Shown: piece by piece, positions 36,178-47,985 of the stretch
Position numbering within the stretch: the stretch's first letter is position 1
Layout: every line of letters begins with the position of its first letter
From: Diphasiastrum complanatum
Taxonomy: Eukaryota; Streptophyta; Lycopodiopsida; Lycopodiales; Lycopodiaceae
Direction: 5' to 3'
Assembly (NCBI GenBank): GCA_029204225.1
Contig: CM055097.1
Location: 74,982,860 to 75,046,859, forward strand
Length of the DNA stretch: 64,000 nt
Translations under genes and position numbers: made by a program
The notes under the pieces: model-generated
Told to the model about the DNA's origin: nothing
What the model saw: the letters and a program-made list of their open reading frames with translations, nothing else
The model's database searches: none

Positions 36178-37132
36178 CTAGAAAAAAAATCCATAGGTCA
36201 ATTTTCTTGTGTCGATGTCTCCTGTCCAATCTGCATCTATGTAGCCCTCTAAAATGTTCGCAGATTGGCTGCCTCCATAGCAAATGCTGAGGTGCTTTGT
36301 AGCTTGGACATACTTCATGACTTTCAAGAGTGCCTTCCAATGGACTGGACCTGAATTTGAGATAAATTGGTTGAGAGAGCCGATTGAGTAAGCAAGGTCG
36401 GGTCGAGTAAAAAGCTTAGCATACATTAATGAACCGATTATGGAGTGAAATGGATACTGCTTCATTTCCTCCTTCTCTGACTCGGATTTGGACATTGCTC
36501 CTTTGACAGCTTCAAACCAGGGTCGAGTGGAAAGTGGCCCGGTTTGCACTCGGCCATTCCATATTTCTTTAGCACATTGGTGAGGTATCTCTGTTGGCTA
36601 ATGAAAATCCGTCTACTGGGTCGAATTCGAAAAATCTAAATGAGATAGTAGTGAGCAGGACCCATATCTGTCATCTTGTATTCCTATTCTAACAAGCATT
36701 TGGTATCCTTCAACAAATTTAAATTGTTACTAAATGATAACGTGTCATCAACATAAAGAGTGATGATTATGAAGGAATCCGATACAAACTTAAAATAATC
36801 ATTTGAGTCTGCCGAGTTTGGGATGAAACCATTCTCGATTAGAAATGTATTAATCTTTTGAAACCAGACTCTTGGAAATTGTTTCAGGCCGTACATGGCT
36901 TTATGAAATTTGCACACTAGGTGTTCCTTGTCTTTTAGCTCATATCTTTTGGTTGGGACATGTAGATCTCCTCTTCAATGGTGCCATTGAGGACTGCAGT
37001 TTGGACGTCCATTTGGTGAACTTCAAGGTCTGTTGTAGCTACATAGGAAAGAAGTAAACAAATTGAAACATGCTTTACCACAGGACTAAAGGTTTCAGAA
37101 TCATCCAGATTTGGGATTTGGGAGAAGCCTTT

Positions 37133-37780
37133 TGTGAAGGATTTCAAATCATTCAAGATCCAATCCTTGTCCCAAATCTTTGGTTACAATAAGGAGCAAA
37201 CCAGCAATCCTGCCAATGTAAAAAAATCAGCATCTACATACAAAATGAGATGCAAACTCTAAGAGATATTGATCAAACATGAACCAAAACATGAAATATG
37301 TTTATTTTTCGTACAATTACAGTACCCTAGAGTATTTCACACGTGTGGAACCGAAAATAGCAACATATGAGCATTCTGCACACAAGATTGCAAGATATCA
37401 CCAAGATAGTGCACCAATAAGTAGTAGAACCCAAAGAGAACCATGTATAATGATGAAATGAGAGATAGAAGGGAGAAAATGTGTCTCTCCACAAGTTACA
37501 TTCTTTTATAGAGTTTCCAAACCCTATTTGGCCACTTGGCTTTTCCTCCAAAATGTAAACCCTACTATTTTTGGGTCTAGATTCAATGTACCCAAAGTTC
37601 AAATTTGAATATCTCTCAAAGTCGACTACCAACTTTCCCACACTTTCAAAAAGTGTTTATTTAATGTATTTTAAACTAATATAACTTCAGTTTATCTCTA
37701 AGTCTAAAATGAGTTTTGGCCTCTTATTAACAATTTACCAAAATGTGTAAACTAGAATAAACTAGTTGAAATCTCTCACA
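37133..37780 (-). repeat. 3' LTR of copia B
   Basis: TGTGAAGGATTTC...ATCTCTCACA on the plus strand. A TATA-type box read on minus lies at about 37502-37511 and CACACGTGTG at 37338-37347. The purine tract GAAGAGGGAG (minus) lies just inside. Confidence 0.93.
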
Positions 37781-39960
37781 CTCCCTCTTCAACTAGTTTT
37801 GGCATAGTTTTGACAATAGAACTTTGATCCAACTTTAGAATGATCTCCATCCTAAGTATAGATCTCCTTTCTAAGGTTCTAAAGTATCTTTCATAATTGA
37901 TATAGAGAATAGTGTCCAAATTGGATGCTTCACTATCTCTTACATCAATTTTACACATCAAGATATAACTAGAACATGAAGAACCAAATAGAATGTGAAT
38001 GAAATGATTCCTCCATGTTTCAAACTTTGAACTCTCTGGAAAATCACAATAACCAAACCATAATTGTGAGTGATGACCATTTGCTTGCTTATCTCCTCCA
38101 ACTTTGTCCTTTCTTGATATGTCTCCACCATAAAACTCCATGAATGAGCCTCCATCTCCATCTTGCCACAAGATATCATCAAACCTTGGAAATCCTTGAG
38201 TAGGTGAGTACATTAATGATGCAAATCCAGCACCACATGACTCCATCAACCAAGTAGGTTGCACTAGTCCATCTTCAAGATCTACTTGACAGAAGAAAAT
38301 GAACATGAATTCACCAAAAAATGACAATCTCGAAACATTGGCATCAAGTAACTCAAACCTTGAGAACTTGATCATGGATGAGTGATATAATGAGCTTCCA
38401 ATAGCTTCATTTCCATCAGCAAAACCAGCCAAGAATTCTAGTACAACTCCAACAATAAGATATTGCCAGACAATGTAGCTAGTTTGTCCATATTTTGACA
38501 ATTTACACACATCCATATGAAATAGCTCAAACATGAGATAGAAGAAGTTAAGTAAACTTGAACAACACTTTCTTGCTGCTCCTTGACCTTACTTGAGTCT
38601 TCAATAACCCATAAAAATAGATCCATAACATCTTTGCCAAGTACCTCTCCTTTGATGCTCTTGACTAGCTCCAAATTGCCACCTTTCCTTTTGTGTTGTT
38701 GAAGCCCTTTGAGACCAATCTCTTGATCTTTCTCTTGACCATCAAAGTCGTAAAACAAACTTTGTTTTTCAGATACATTACTTGCTTTTCCGGTATGAAA
38801 ACCATGATAACCAATATCCACTTGCATAGCATCATCTACACAAGAAGATTCTCCAAAACATGTGAGTAATGCAAAGTGAGTCTCTTCCACTTGCTTACCT
38901 TTCTCTTGATCATCAAAGATATCAAGATATGAATATTTGTAGACCTGAACCTTTGGAAATACTCCCTCTCAAACATATGATCTAGATTTAACAAGATCTC
39001 ATCAATGCTTGATCTTGAATTTCCACAAAGGTTAGTGAAAACTATGTCACCAATGTCACCATCATACATCAAAAGATAGATTCCAAACTTTCGATCCAAC
39101 ATGAAGTAGAATAGGTGAAGATGAGTATCAAACCTAATAAATCCAGCCTTCTTGAGTCCATAACAAACCTCAATAAGCTCACCAATGAGATCTCCCTTGC
39201 CTTGAAGAAATTGCCTCTCGGTTTGCTCCATGTAGTCTTCTCCAACCAACCTTTTTGCCATCTCGATCATGAGTGATCAATTCACAATCATAGAATCCTT
39301 TGAGTTGATGAAGAGATGTGAGATCCATGCCTTGGATCTTCCCAAGAACCAATCTTCCATTGCTCTTTCCTTCATAAGACTCCCTCTTAATGATTGCATC
39401 ATAAGAAGTAGAAACCTCAAAGACATTAGAAGCCATGAAAAAAATGATTAGTACCTTCAACATAAGAATGATTGAAGTACTCTCTTTTTTAAAACAAGAA
39501 CCTCTACTCAATGTTTTAGGTAATGACTCATATGATAATGATTCTTCCTCACTGTCATTCACAATGACATCATTCAAAGTACATCCTACTTTGAACTCTT
39601 CACATACTTCTCTTCTTCTTGACTTGTGACTATCTCCCTCACCAAGTCTCTTGATAGAACCATTTGATCTACTCTCTTTATGAAGACATGTGACTCCACT
39701 TGCTGGAAAAATGACTTTCTTGGAATCATAACAAAAGAATGTAGAAGACCCATCTCCTTCATGAATTCACCTAGCAACATCTTTTTCCATATGATCAAAG
39801 AAATCATGAACAATAATCTTTTCCAAGGAAGAACCTTCACCTCCATTGATGAAGTTAGCTCTTTCCTTACCTTTTGCATGCTTGTACTTGCCATGAAGAA
39901 CCATTGAAACACCATCATTATCCTCAAGACTAGCCAAGTTAGCACAAAGATGAACATCTC
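37781..39960 (-). other. foreign open segment carried by copia B
   Basis: About 2.2 kb that do not resemble any copia domain. Four overlapping minus-strand ORFs cover it: 39577-39179 (132 codons), 39270-38836 (144), 38890-38438 (150) and 38534-37776 (252). Landmark peptides are GRLVLGKIQGMDLTSLHQLK, KKAGFIRFDTHLHLFYFMLD, GNLELVKSIKGEV and LFGSSCSSYILMCKIDVRD. The last ORF ends in KLVEEGV immediately before the purine tract, as the pol C-terminus of element A also does. Its 3' half is closely related to 47990-49020 in element A. I do not recognise the protein. It is probably captured host sequence. Confidence 0.75.
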
Positions 39961-40399
39961 CAAGAAGCATATTAGATCTTGACCTAGATCTAGCATAAGG
40001 AAGCTTTTTAGACTTTGCATAAGATCCACCAATCTTATTGATGCTAAAAGGGAACTTTGGAAAGTTGAGACCAATCTCCTTTTCCATTCCATCCTTTTTG
40101 TTAGCCATAACAAAAGCATCAAGCTTGAAAAGTCTACCTTGTCTATTGCCCCTAGCAACCAAGATTTCTTCCTTTGTAATGAAACAAGCATCACCACCAA
40201 AATTTACCATGTATCCTTTCTCTATCATTTGACCAACACTTAGCAAATTCTTTGAAAGTGAAGGAATGTAAAGAACACCATCAAGTCTTGCTTTCCTACT
40301 AGTAGAGAGACAAATAGGAATTGAACCAATACCTTCAATCACACACTCACCACCATTGGCCATGTGAATTGCTTTCTTGGCTCCATCATAAGTGACCAA
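39767..40399 (-). CDS. copia B protease/pre-integrase region
   Basis: About the first 145 codons follow the copia protease to pre-integrase text (ANGGECVIEGIGSIPI, LSKNLLSVGQM, GRLFKLDAFV, SKKLPYARSRSRS). After this the sequence departs into the foreign segment. The HHCC domain and catalytic integrase core are missing, so the product could only cover maturation functions. Confidence 0.8.
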   Translation of the reverse strand: MVTYDGAKKAIHMANGGECVIEGIGSIPICLSTSRKARLDGVLYIPSLSKNLLSVGQMIEKGYMVNFGGDACFITKEEILVARGNRQGRLFKLDAFVMANKKDGMEKEIGLNFPKFPFSINKIGGSYAKSKKLPYARSRSRSNMLLGDVHLCANLASLEDNDGVSMVLHGKYKHAKGKERANFINGGEGSSLEKIIVHDFFDHMEKDVAR

Positions 40400-41424
40400 A
40401 GAATTGAAAGAACTCCTTGTGACTAGTCATGTGTGAACTAGCTCCACTATCAATCCACCATGAATCTTTGTAACCTTCACTTGATATTGGACTTGAAGAA
40501 CACATCAAAAGAGAATCACCACCACCTAGATCCTCATCATTAGTAGTACAGTTGATTTGCTTGCTACCTTTATCTCTTTGCTTCTTCAAACATTCATTTG
40601 CAAAATGCCCTTTGATTCCACAATAAGAGCATTTCAACTTAGACTTATCTTTCTTTTTGCCAAAAGAAGAAGTCTCACCTTGATCTTGCCCTTTAGACCA
40701 CTTACCTTTGCCTTTGCCTTTGTCCTTGAACTTGCCTTTGATGAACATAGCATCCTCTTTATAATGAGATGTCGATGTAGATCCATTTCCTCTTGATTGA
40801 AGCCTATACTCCTCATTCACCAAGATCTCTTGAAAATCCACAATACTTGGAAAAGTCTTTTGAATAGCAAAACTTTGAACAAGACTAGCATGATCATCCA
40901 ACAAGCCATTAAGTATAACTTGAACAAGTTCTACCTCCTTAATGCTTTCATCAATACATGCTAACTCATTATTGACTTTAACCCTCAAAACAAAAGCCTT
41001 GAGTACTCTCTTCCTTCTTTTGCAAACTTTGAAAGATTTGCCTCCTAAGAGTAAGAACTCTTGATGTAGACTTGGATTCATAAAGCTTCTTCAAAGCTTC
41101 CCAAGCCTCCAAAGATGATGTGCACTTACCAATCTCCTTGAGAAGCTCATTGGTAACATTCATCTTAATCATGCGTAGAGCTCTTTTAGCTCTCGTGTCA
41201 TACCTCACTTGATCTTGAGGTGCTTGAGGTCTCTCCTCCACACCTACAACAATCTCCATCAACTCATTCATCTCCATCCTCACCTTCCAAGTAGAATAGT
41301 TGATTGAGATAAGCCTATCATTGCCTTCCAACATGAATCCACCACTTGTAGCCATGTTGCAATGACCTGATCTTCTTCTTTCAACCTGTTCCAATGCACA
41401 AAGCACTCTTTTGAATGTCAACAA
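40386..41424 (-). CDS. copia B gag and protease start
   Basis: Two overlapping minus-strand ORFs (41424-40978 and 41081-40386) cover gag. Landmarks are FMLEGNDRLISINYSTWKVR near the start, LEAWEALKKLYESKSTSRVL, one CCHC knuckle (CSYCGIKGHFANEC) and the protease motif WWIDSGASSHMT. They are close in wording to gag of element A, so A and B belong to one family. The coding region is broken. Confidence 0.88.
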
Positions 41425-41860
41425 ATGAACTCAAGAAGAAATCACAAAGATATGGAACCTCTCAAATCTCTTCTAGCACTTATAATTAGAAAATCAACAC
41501 ATAGAATAGTGAAATCTTGATCAACCTATGATCTATCCTCAATCTAATGATTCTTGCCACTTCATAAGATTGAAACACAGTCAAATGAAGTTCAATAACC
41601 TCACAAACTAGAGATCCAATCAAAATTAGGGTTTTGACACAATCACAAAAGAAAATCATCTAAATCCAGTAAGCCAAGTGTGAAATCGGAATTGATCAAG
41701 TATATAACCCTATAATGAGTTTTGACCTACAAAAGATCAATTCTACACATGCAAAAATGTTGATTTTTTAGTAGAGATCAATCTAGCATGCTCTAGCATT
41801 GGTAACTCCTCCAAATCCTTGCTAAAGATGGATGATCCTTTCATAACCTAAAACACAATA

Positions 41861-41872
41861 GCTCTGATACCA
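41861..41872 (-). other. primer-binding site of copia B
   Basis: Minus-strand TGGTATCAGAGC next to the 5' LTR, complementary to initiator tRNA-Met. Confidence 0.9.
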
Positions 41873-42516
41873 TGTGAAGGATTTCAGATCATTCAAGATC
41901 CAATCCATATCCCAAATCTTTAATTACAATAAGGAGCAACCCACCAATCCTGCCAATGTAGAAAAATCAGCATCTACATACAAAATGAGATGCAAACTCT
42001 AAGAGATACTGGTCAAACATGAACCAAAACATAAAATATGTTTGATTTTCGTACAATTATAGTACCCTACTGTATTTCACACGTGTGAAATCAAAAATAA
42101 CAAAATATGAGCATTCTACACACAAGATTGCAAGATATCACCAAGATAGTGCACTAATGAGAAGTAGAACCCAGAGAGAACCATGTATAATGATGAAATG
42201 AGAGATGATAGAAGATGTGTCTCTCCAAGAGTTACATCCTTTTATAGAGTTTCCAAACCCTATTTGGCCACTTGGCTTTCCCTCCAAAATGTAAACTCTA
42301 CTATTTTTGGGTCTAGATTCAATGTACCCAAAGTTCAAATTTGCATCTCTCAAACTCGACTACCAAATTTCCCACACTTTCAAAAAGTGTTTATTGAATG
42401 TATTTTAAACTAATATAACTTCAGTTTATCTCTAAGTCTAAAATGAGTTTTGGCCTCTTATTGACAATTTACCAAACTGTGACTAAACTAGACTAAACTA
42501 GTTGAAATCTCTCACA
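41873..42516 (-). repeat. 5' LTR of copia B
   Basis: Partner of 37133-37780. TATA-type box (minus) at 42238-42247, palindrome CACACGTGTG at 42078-42087, right target duplication CCTTT at 42517-42521. Confidence 0.93.
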
Positions 42517-42892
42517 CCTTTGGCTACCAATCTGGCCTTGTATCGATTTATATTACCTTCAGCATCATACTTCACTTTGAACAACCACTTGCATGGGATC
42601 GGATTTCGATCCTTTGGCAGCTTAGTCACAGTCCATGTTTGATTCTCAATCAAGGAATCAAATTCTACATCCATGGCGGCCTTCCATTGGTCAGCATCAG
42701 TTGTTGACATAGCCTCATGAATTATGTTTGGCTCCTACACAAAATAACAGACCGGATCATCCATGAATTGGGATGGAGGCTGTCTGGGTCGATTTGATCT
42801 TCTGGGTTGAATTTCGACCCTCTGATGCTGCTTGTTCTGTTGAGGTTCTGACTCACTGTGAGAGTCAGTATCGATTTTTTGGGGTCGCGGAT

Positions 42893-42975
42893 TTTGGATT
42901 TTCAATCTTTGGATCAAATTTTGAATTTTTGACTCTTGGATCGAATTTTGAATTTTTGACCCCTGGGTCTAATTT
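42893..42975. repeat. short 27-bp-period repeat in the copia C linker
   Basis: About three units of TTTTGAATTTTTGACTCTTG-like sequence, 27 bp apart, in the region between integrase and RT of element C. It is another 9-codon period repeat, unrelated in sequence to the 35.8-kb one. Confidence 0.7.
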
Positions 42976-43246
42976 TTTAAGAGATTTTTCCTTGTGATCA
43001 AAAAACTAATCCTCCGAAAAAATGACATCTCTGCTCGTGAGTGATTAGGTTGTAGAGCTTGCATGCCTTGTGATCTAGGGAGTAGCCAATGAAAATCAAT
43101 TTTTTGCTCTTGTCATCTAGCTTATTTCTTAGATCTTCAGGGATCTGAGCATAAGCAATGCATCCAAACACTCGAATATGTTTGAGTGATGGCTTAGATA
43201 CAATCTACACCTCATAAGGTGTCTTGCCATTTAGGGACTTAGTGAT

Positions 43247-43576
43247 GGATCGATTTTGCATGTAGGCAGTTGTAGTGACAACTTCTACCCAAAATTTCTT
43301 TGGAAGAGAAGCATGGGCCATGATGCTTTTGACACTCTCTATCGGTGTCTGATTCTTCTATTCTGCTACTCCATTTGTTGACTGAGGTGAGTAACTCATG
43401 GAGAATTGTTGGGATCGATTTTGCATGTAGGCAGTTGTAGTGACAACTTCTACCCAAAATTTCTTTGGAAGAGAAGCATGGGCCATGATGCTTTTGACAC
43501 TCTCTATCGGTGTCTGATTCTTCTATTCTGCTACTCCATTTGTTGACTGAGGTGAGTAACTCATGGAGAATTGTTG
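43247..43576. repeat. 165-bp exact tandem duplication within copia C integrase
   Basis: Two units starting at 43247 and 43412 (GGATCGATTTTGCATGTAGG) appear identical over 165 bp, a multiple of three. Given the age of element C this is either a recent duplication or an assembly artefact. Confidence 0.92.
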
Positions 43577-44229
43577 GACTATTTCACAGGCCTTGCAGAA
43601 TTCTTTGAACTTGGTGGAGATATATTCTCCCCCTCCATCTGTATGTAGAGCTTTTATTGTTCTTTGGGTCTGATTTTCTATAGATGCCTTGAACTGCTTG
43701 AAGAATTTGAAAGTCTCGTATTTATTCTTCAAAAAGTAAGTAGCAGTTCTCCTAGAAAAATCATCAATAAAAGTCAGAAAATAAAGAGCTCCCCCTGTGG
43801 AAGAAGTCTACATTGGGCCATAAAGGTCACTATGTACAAGGTCTAGCAAATCTTTAAAAGTGTGAACAAAATCTGACGTGAATGGATGTCTAGCATGCTT
43901 GCTGATAATACAGCTTTCACATGGGAAATCAGATTTGCTAATAGATGGAAGACCTTGCACTAAGTTCTGACTTGATATTTCTTGAATACTCTTGAAATTT
44001 AAATGGCCTAGTCTGAAATGCCTCAACAAATGATTTGATTTAGAAGTAGAAATAAGAGCTTGACTACTAGTAGAATAACAGTGACTTAATTTGTAAAGAT
44101 AGCTACATCTTCTACCATAAGCTAGGACTTTCCTAGAATTCCCAAGAATAGTGCAGCCTTCTGTATCGAATTCGACCCTACGACCAGAATCAGTGATTCT
44201 GCTTATAGAAAGCAGGCTTATAGTGAAAT

Positions 44230-46566
44230 ATGAGGCGGGACGATTTTTCAATGCAACATAAACATTACAAAAGTAAGGAATGCTAGATCTATTCGTATTG
44301 ATTTACCGTAGTTTGATTCATTTACATGATTGTAGCTTTAAAATTGGCAATGTTCCATTTGCATGTTGCTCTTCCAATGGAATGCACTCCAATTATTCAG
44401 AAAAATGCGAAAGTTGTAGAGAATGCTACTGCAATAGTTAGAGAATTGAGAATGAACAATCATATGAATATAGATTTGTGGGTGGATGGATCAATTTATC
44501 CTAATGATCCAGCTACCAATTTGTGTCCAGATTTAAAGTCCGTAACTCATCTTCTCAGATATGTATGTGAAGGAAATAGTGGATTGCTTGGATATTGTCA
44601 AAAGTTGCGTGATATTGGAATGCATAGCATATCTTGTCTTAATCAACAATTACAGTTTGCTAATCAACAATTGCTTCATTACATGCAACACACTAGTGCT
44701 AAAAACAATGCACTCAAGAATGCTATGTCATAGTTGAATGCTACTATCACTACTCTTCGGGGATCAAACCAAGAAATGTTAGAATCCATGGAAAAGTTGC
44801 GGTCCAAGAGTTTAAAATTTGTTGTTGATATAAAAGTTATCAATAAGGCAATGATGAAGAGGAAAAAAAAGAGGGTACCAATGAAGAATATTGATGACTT
44901 ATCTACACATAGCGGCAATCAGAAAAAAAGAATTCGATCATTCAAGTATGTTGTCATATAAACTGTTTATTTGATTTGTATATGTCATTTAAGTTTGATT
45001 TGCACTTGATAACATGGATTATTTATTTATTAAACATAATTTGAGTTTCATATGTTTGTTGTAGATCATGTTTGGTGGCAAAAAAACTATTTAACAGATC
45101 GTTTGATCATCTTTAAGTCATGTTTTACCAAGAAAGTCAGCAAAGGAAATGATAAAAAATGCTCAGTTTGAAAAAATAAAAAATGAAATTGTAGAGACTG
45201 TTTTGATTAAAGTTCAATCATACTTGGATGCGATTGTGATACAAGGTGCATGTGATGTATCTGGAATTAGCAGAAATGCTTATTCTACTTTTTTTAGAAT
45301 AGTTAAAGAAGCTTTTTCCCAAGTGATGGTGAAGAAAATTTATCTTCCGCGTCCATATCGGGTAAGATTAGCCAGAAATTTTTATAATGACGGAATGTTC
45401 AAAGTAGTTCGCCAACCATTTCATATATCTGAATTATACAAATCAAAATATGGTGAGCTCAACTACAACGATTGCAATAATATTTGTCTTGATATTGAAA
45501 ATTTTCTAAAATACATTATTTGATCCTATAAACTAGACGAACATCAAATAAATGGAAAGATCATTATTGTAATAAAATTGGATGAATCTGAAATCGTCAA
45601 GAACATTAAAATGTGTGTATAATGTCTCTCATGGGACAACATCAAGGCATCCATGTCTTTATTGCATGAAGGATTGCTACAATATGAATTTGGGACGATC
45701 AACAAACATTGGCCCAATAAGAGAAGCTGAAGATCCAAATATGAAAAGTGTTCTGCCAAATCCATTAAAATATGTTCACATATGCACATTGCATGCTGAG
45801 GTTCGTATTATTGAAAAACTTATTTACCTGCATACCGGAGTCTGTGGCTAGAGCAGCAATTAGGAGGTTGGAAATAGTTATATCAAATGCAGGACTACAG
45901 AAAGGGAATGTCACGACTGAAAAAAGTGATAGACTCTCCAGGAAAAAAGGAAACATTCCTAATAAGCCATCAATTGGAGGTGCTAAAGCAAGAAGATTCT
46001 TATCTAATCACACATGCAAAGAATCAAGTGTCAGATACGAAATTTGGAGAGAAATTGTTCAAGCCACATGAACACTAGAAGGAAATAATCGAGTGAAAAA
46101 GAGACAAGTGTGGACCAACTTAGACAAACTCATAGGTGTTATCAGGAAAGAAAACCTATCATCAGAAGATATGAGGACTTTGCAAAATCATTGCACCACA
46201 TTTGTAAAATTTGTACATGATTGTTGGGAAAAAGACAATTTTACTCATTACATGGTGCTAATCTATATCATTATCTGGTGTTTTTCTCATTCAGGCTTAT
46301 ATATAACTAATCAAAACTATTGTTTGCAGCACATCCTTCTTTATCATGCAACTTATTTTGCAAAGGAATATGGGAGCTTAAGTATCTGGTCATCACAAGG
46401 TGTGAAAAAATCTCATTGGCAAGCAAGGGGAGCATTTCATAGAGCAACAAATCATGGAGGACACAATGCAAGAAATAAATATTTAGTTCAACTGTTTTAG
46501 TGGTTTTATAGAAGAGCACAATTTAGATATCAAGCTAAAAACTCGCCAAGTATTACGATATTTTGA
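44230..46566 (+). pseudogene. X gene 1, transposase-like, copy 2
   Basis: Exon 1 is ATG 44230 to donor GTAAGG at 44273. The acceptor TGTAG ends at 44335, and joining across this ~63-bp intron keeps the frame into KLAMFHLHVALPMEC. Exon 2 contains VENATAIVRELRMNNH, DLWVDGSIYPNDPATNLCPD and a Gln/Asn-rich coiled-coil stretch (LNQQLQFANQQLLHYMQH), then a basic end (MMKRKKKRVPMK) that may be a nuclear signal. A second intron runs from GTATGT near 44947 to the acceptor at 45064. The later part has IIIVIKLDESEIV, HPCLYCMKDC, HICTLHAEVRIIEKLIYLH, EYGSLSIWSSQGVKKSHW and FHRATNHGGHNARNKYLVQL. It is parallel to copy 1 but with different parts lost. Function as a DDE-type transposase is inferred from motif order, not from a recognised family. 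Confidence 0.6.
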
Positions 46567-46752
46567 AAGGCATTCAAATTCATAACAAAAGAGAGATCCT
46601 TGTAATATATCAAAAATCTATTACAAAAAATTATTTAATTATCATCATCATCCTCTTCAAGATTCAGACGGATGGTATTGTCATGAAGGAATAATCTCTT
46701 TTCATATGGATCCAAAAATTCTAAATTTTTTCTCTTGCTCATATCAATGTAA

Positions 46753-47402
46753 TGTGAAAGATTTCAGATCCTTAAGATCCAATCTACTTGAATGATCTTT
46801 GGTTAGAAAGAGAAATACACTACCAATTTCACCAATGTAGAAAAATCAGCATCTACACACAATTTGAGATGCAAACACTAATAGAACTTGATCAAACTTG
46901 AATGAAATGATTATGTACTGTTGCTGTCCGTACAAAACCAGCAAGCTACTGTATTTCACACGTGTGGATCCAAAAATAGCAAATATAGATCATTCTACAC
47001 ATAGAATTGCAAGCAATCACCAAGATAGTGCACCAATGGATAGTAGAACCCAAGAGAACCATGTGTAAGCATGAAATGAGATAGAGAAGAGAGAAGATGA
47101 CTCTCTCCACGAGTTACATCCTTCTATAGCAGGTCCAAACCCTATTTGGACACTTGGCTTTCCCATCAAAATGCTGACCCTACCAATTTTGGGTCTAGAT
47201 TCAATGTACCCAACTTATTCAAATTGAATCTACTCAAACTCGCATTCTATCTTTCCCACACTTTCAAAAAGTGTTTATTTAAATGAAATTTAGACTAATG
47301 AATTTTGAAAAGTCAACCTCTAAGTCTAAAACAAGTTTTGGCCTCAATATGCCAAATATGGAAATATTGCAAAATGTGATGAAACTAGTTGAATCTTTCA
47401 CA
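46753..47402 (-). repeat. 3' LTR of copia A
   Basis: TGTGAAAGATTTC...AATCTTTCACA on plus. Palindrome CACACGTGTG at 46957-46966. The purine tract, read on minus as GAAGAGGGAG, lies next to it at 47403-47412. Confidence 0.95.
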
Positions 47403-47985
47403 CTCCCTCTTCAACTAGTTTTAGCATAGACTTCGATAATACTCCAAGTGAAGTCCTATGATTCATGAACAAGTCTTTTCCCAATGCTTTGGTGAAGATA
47501 TCAGCTACACATTCCCTTGAAGACACATGTTGAAGCTCCACCTCCTTTGCAATGACTCGCTCCCTCACAAAATGATATTGTATCTCAATATGCTTGCTCC
47601 TACCATGAAAGATAGGATTGGATGCCATTCTTTGGGCTGATTGATTGTCACAAAAGATGATTGGGCTCTCTGAAAAATCCAGCAAGTGAAGATCCTTGAT
47701 CATCCTCTTGATCCATACCATCTCCTTTGTGCAATGTGTAAGAGCTTTGTACTCGACCTCACTAGATGACAATGAGATAGTGGCTTGTTTCTTTGACATC
47801 CATGATATAGCTCCATCACCTATGAAAATACAATAAGAACTAATGGATTTCCTATCCATTATATCTCCAGCATAGTCCGAATCTGAAAATCCAAAAAGAT
47901 TAGGTGATGATCCCTCATACAATATGCCAAAACCTCGAGTTCCAATGATGTACCTCAAAACTCGCTTTCCTAGCTTCCAATGCTC
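47403..47985 (-). CDS. copia A RNase H region
   Basis: About 190 codons: VLRYIIGT-type start, FGFSDSDYAGDIMDRKS, SSSEVEYKALTHCTKEMVWI, FCDNQSAQRMASNPIFHG and CVADIFTKALGKD, ending KLVEEGV next to the purine tract. It resembles the RNase H of element E. It joins the foreign segment at about 47985, where the foreign frame and the copia frame differ. Confidence 0.9.

Larger units (their letters stand above)
37133..42516 (-). mobile_element. copia-type element B, non-autonomous, nested in C
   Basis: A 5384-bp element with LTRs of 648 bp and 644 bp, a CCTTT target duplication (37128-37132 and 42517-42521), a tRNA-Met primer-binding site (42-kb side) and a purine tract (37-kb side). It encodes gag, a protease and the start of the pre-integrase region. 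From about 39960 down to 37790 the sequence is unrelated to copia pol, and integrase, RT and RNase H are absent. The LTRs differ by roughly 6% by eye plus small indels, so it is clearly older than A and E. It depends on other elements for movement. Confidence 0.92.
36178..44213 (-). mobile_element. Ty1/copia element C (IN to RNase H), interrupted by copia B
   Basis: Minus-strand copia pol in order. The pre-integrase zinc region is at 44210-43810 (LGHLNFKSI, CESCIISKHARHPF). Integrase core is at 43732-43100 (TDGGGEY). A linker is at 42917-42735, RT at 42710-42523 and again at 37127-36684 (LNGTIEEEIYM, YGLKQFPRVWF, YVDDTLSFS), and RNase H at 36549-36178. The RT is split by copia B. The pre-IN end at 44213 abuts element X, beyond which, at 57676, a minus-strand copia gag/protease (D) begins. 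C and D may be the two halves of one element. No left LTR was identified. It is old and broken several times. Confidence 0.85.
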
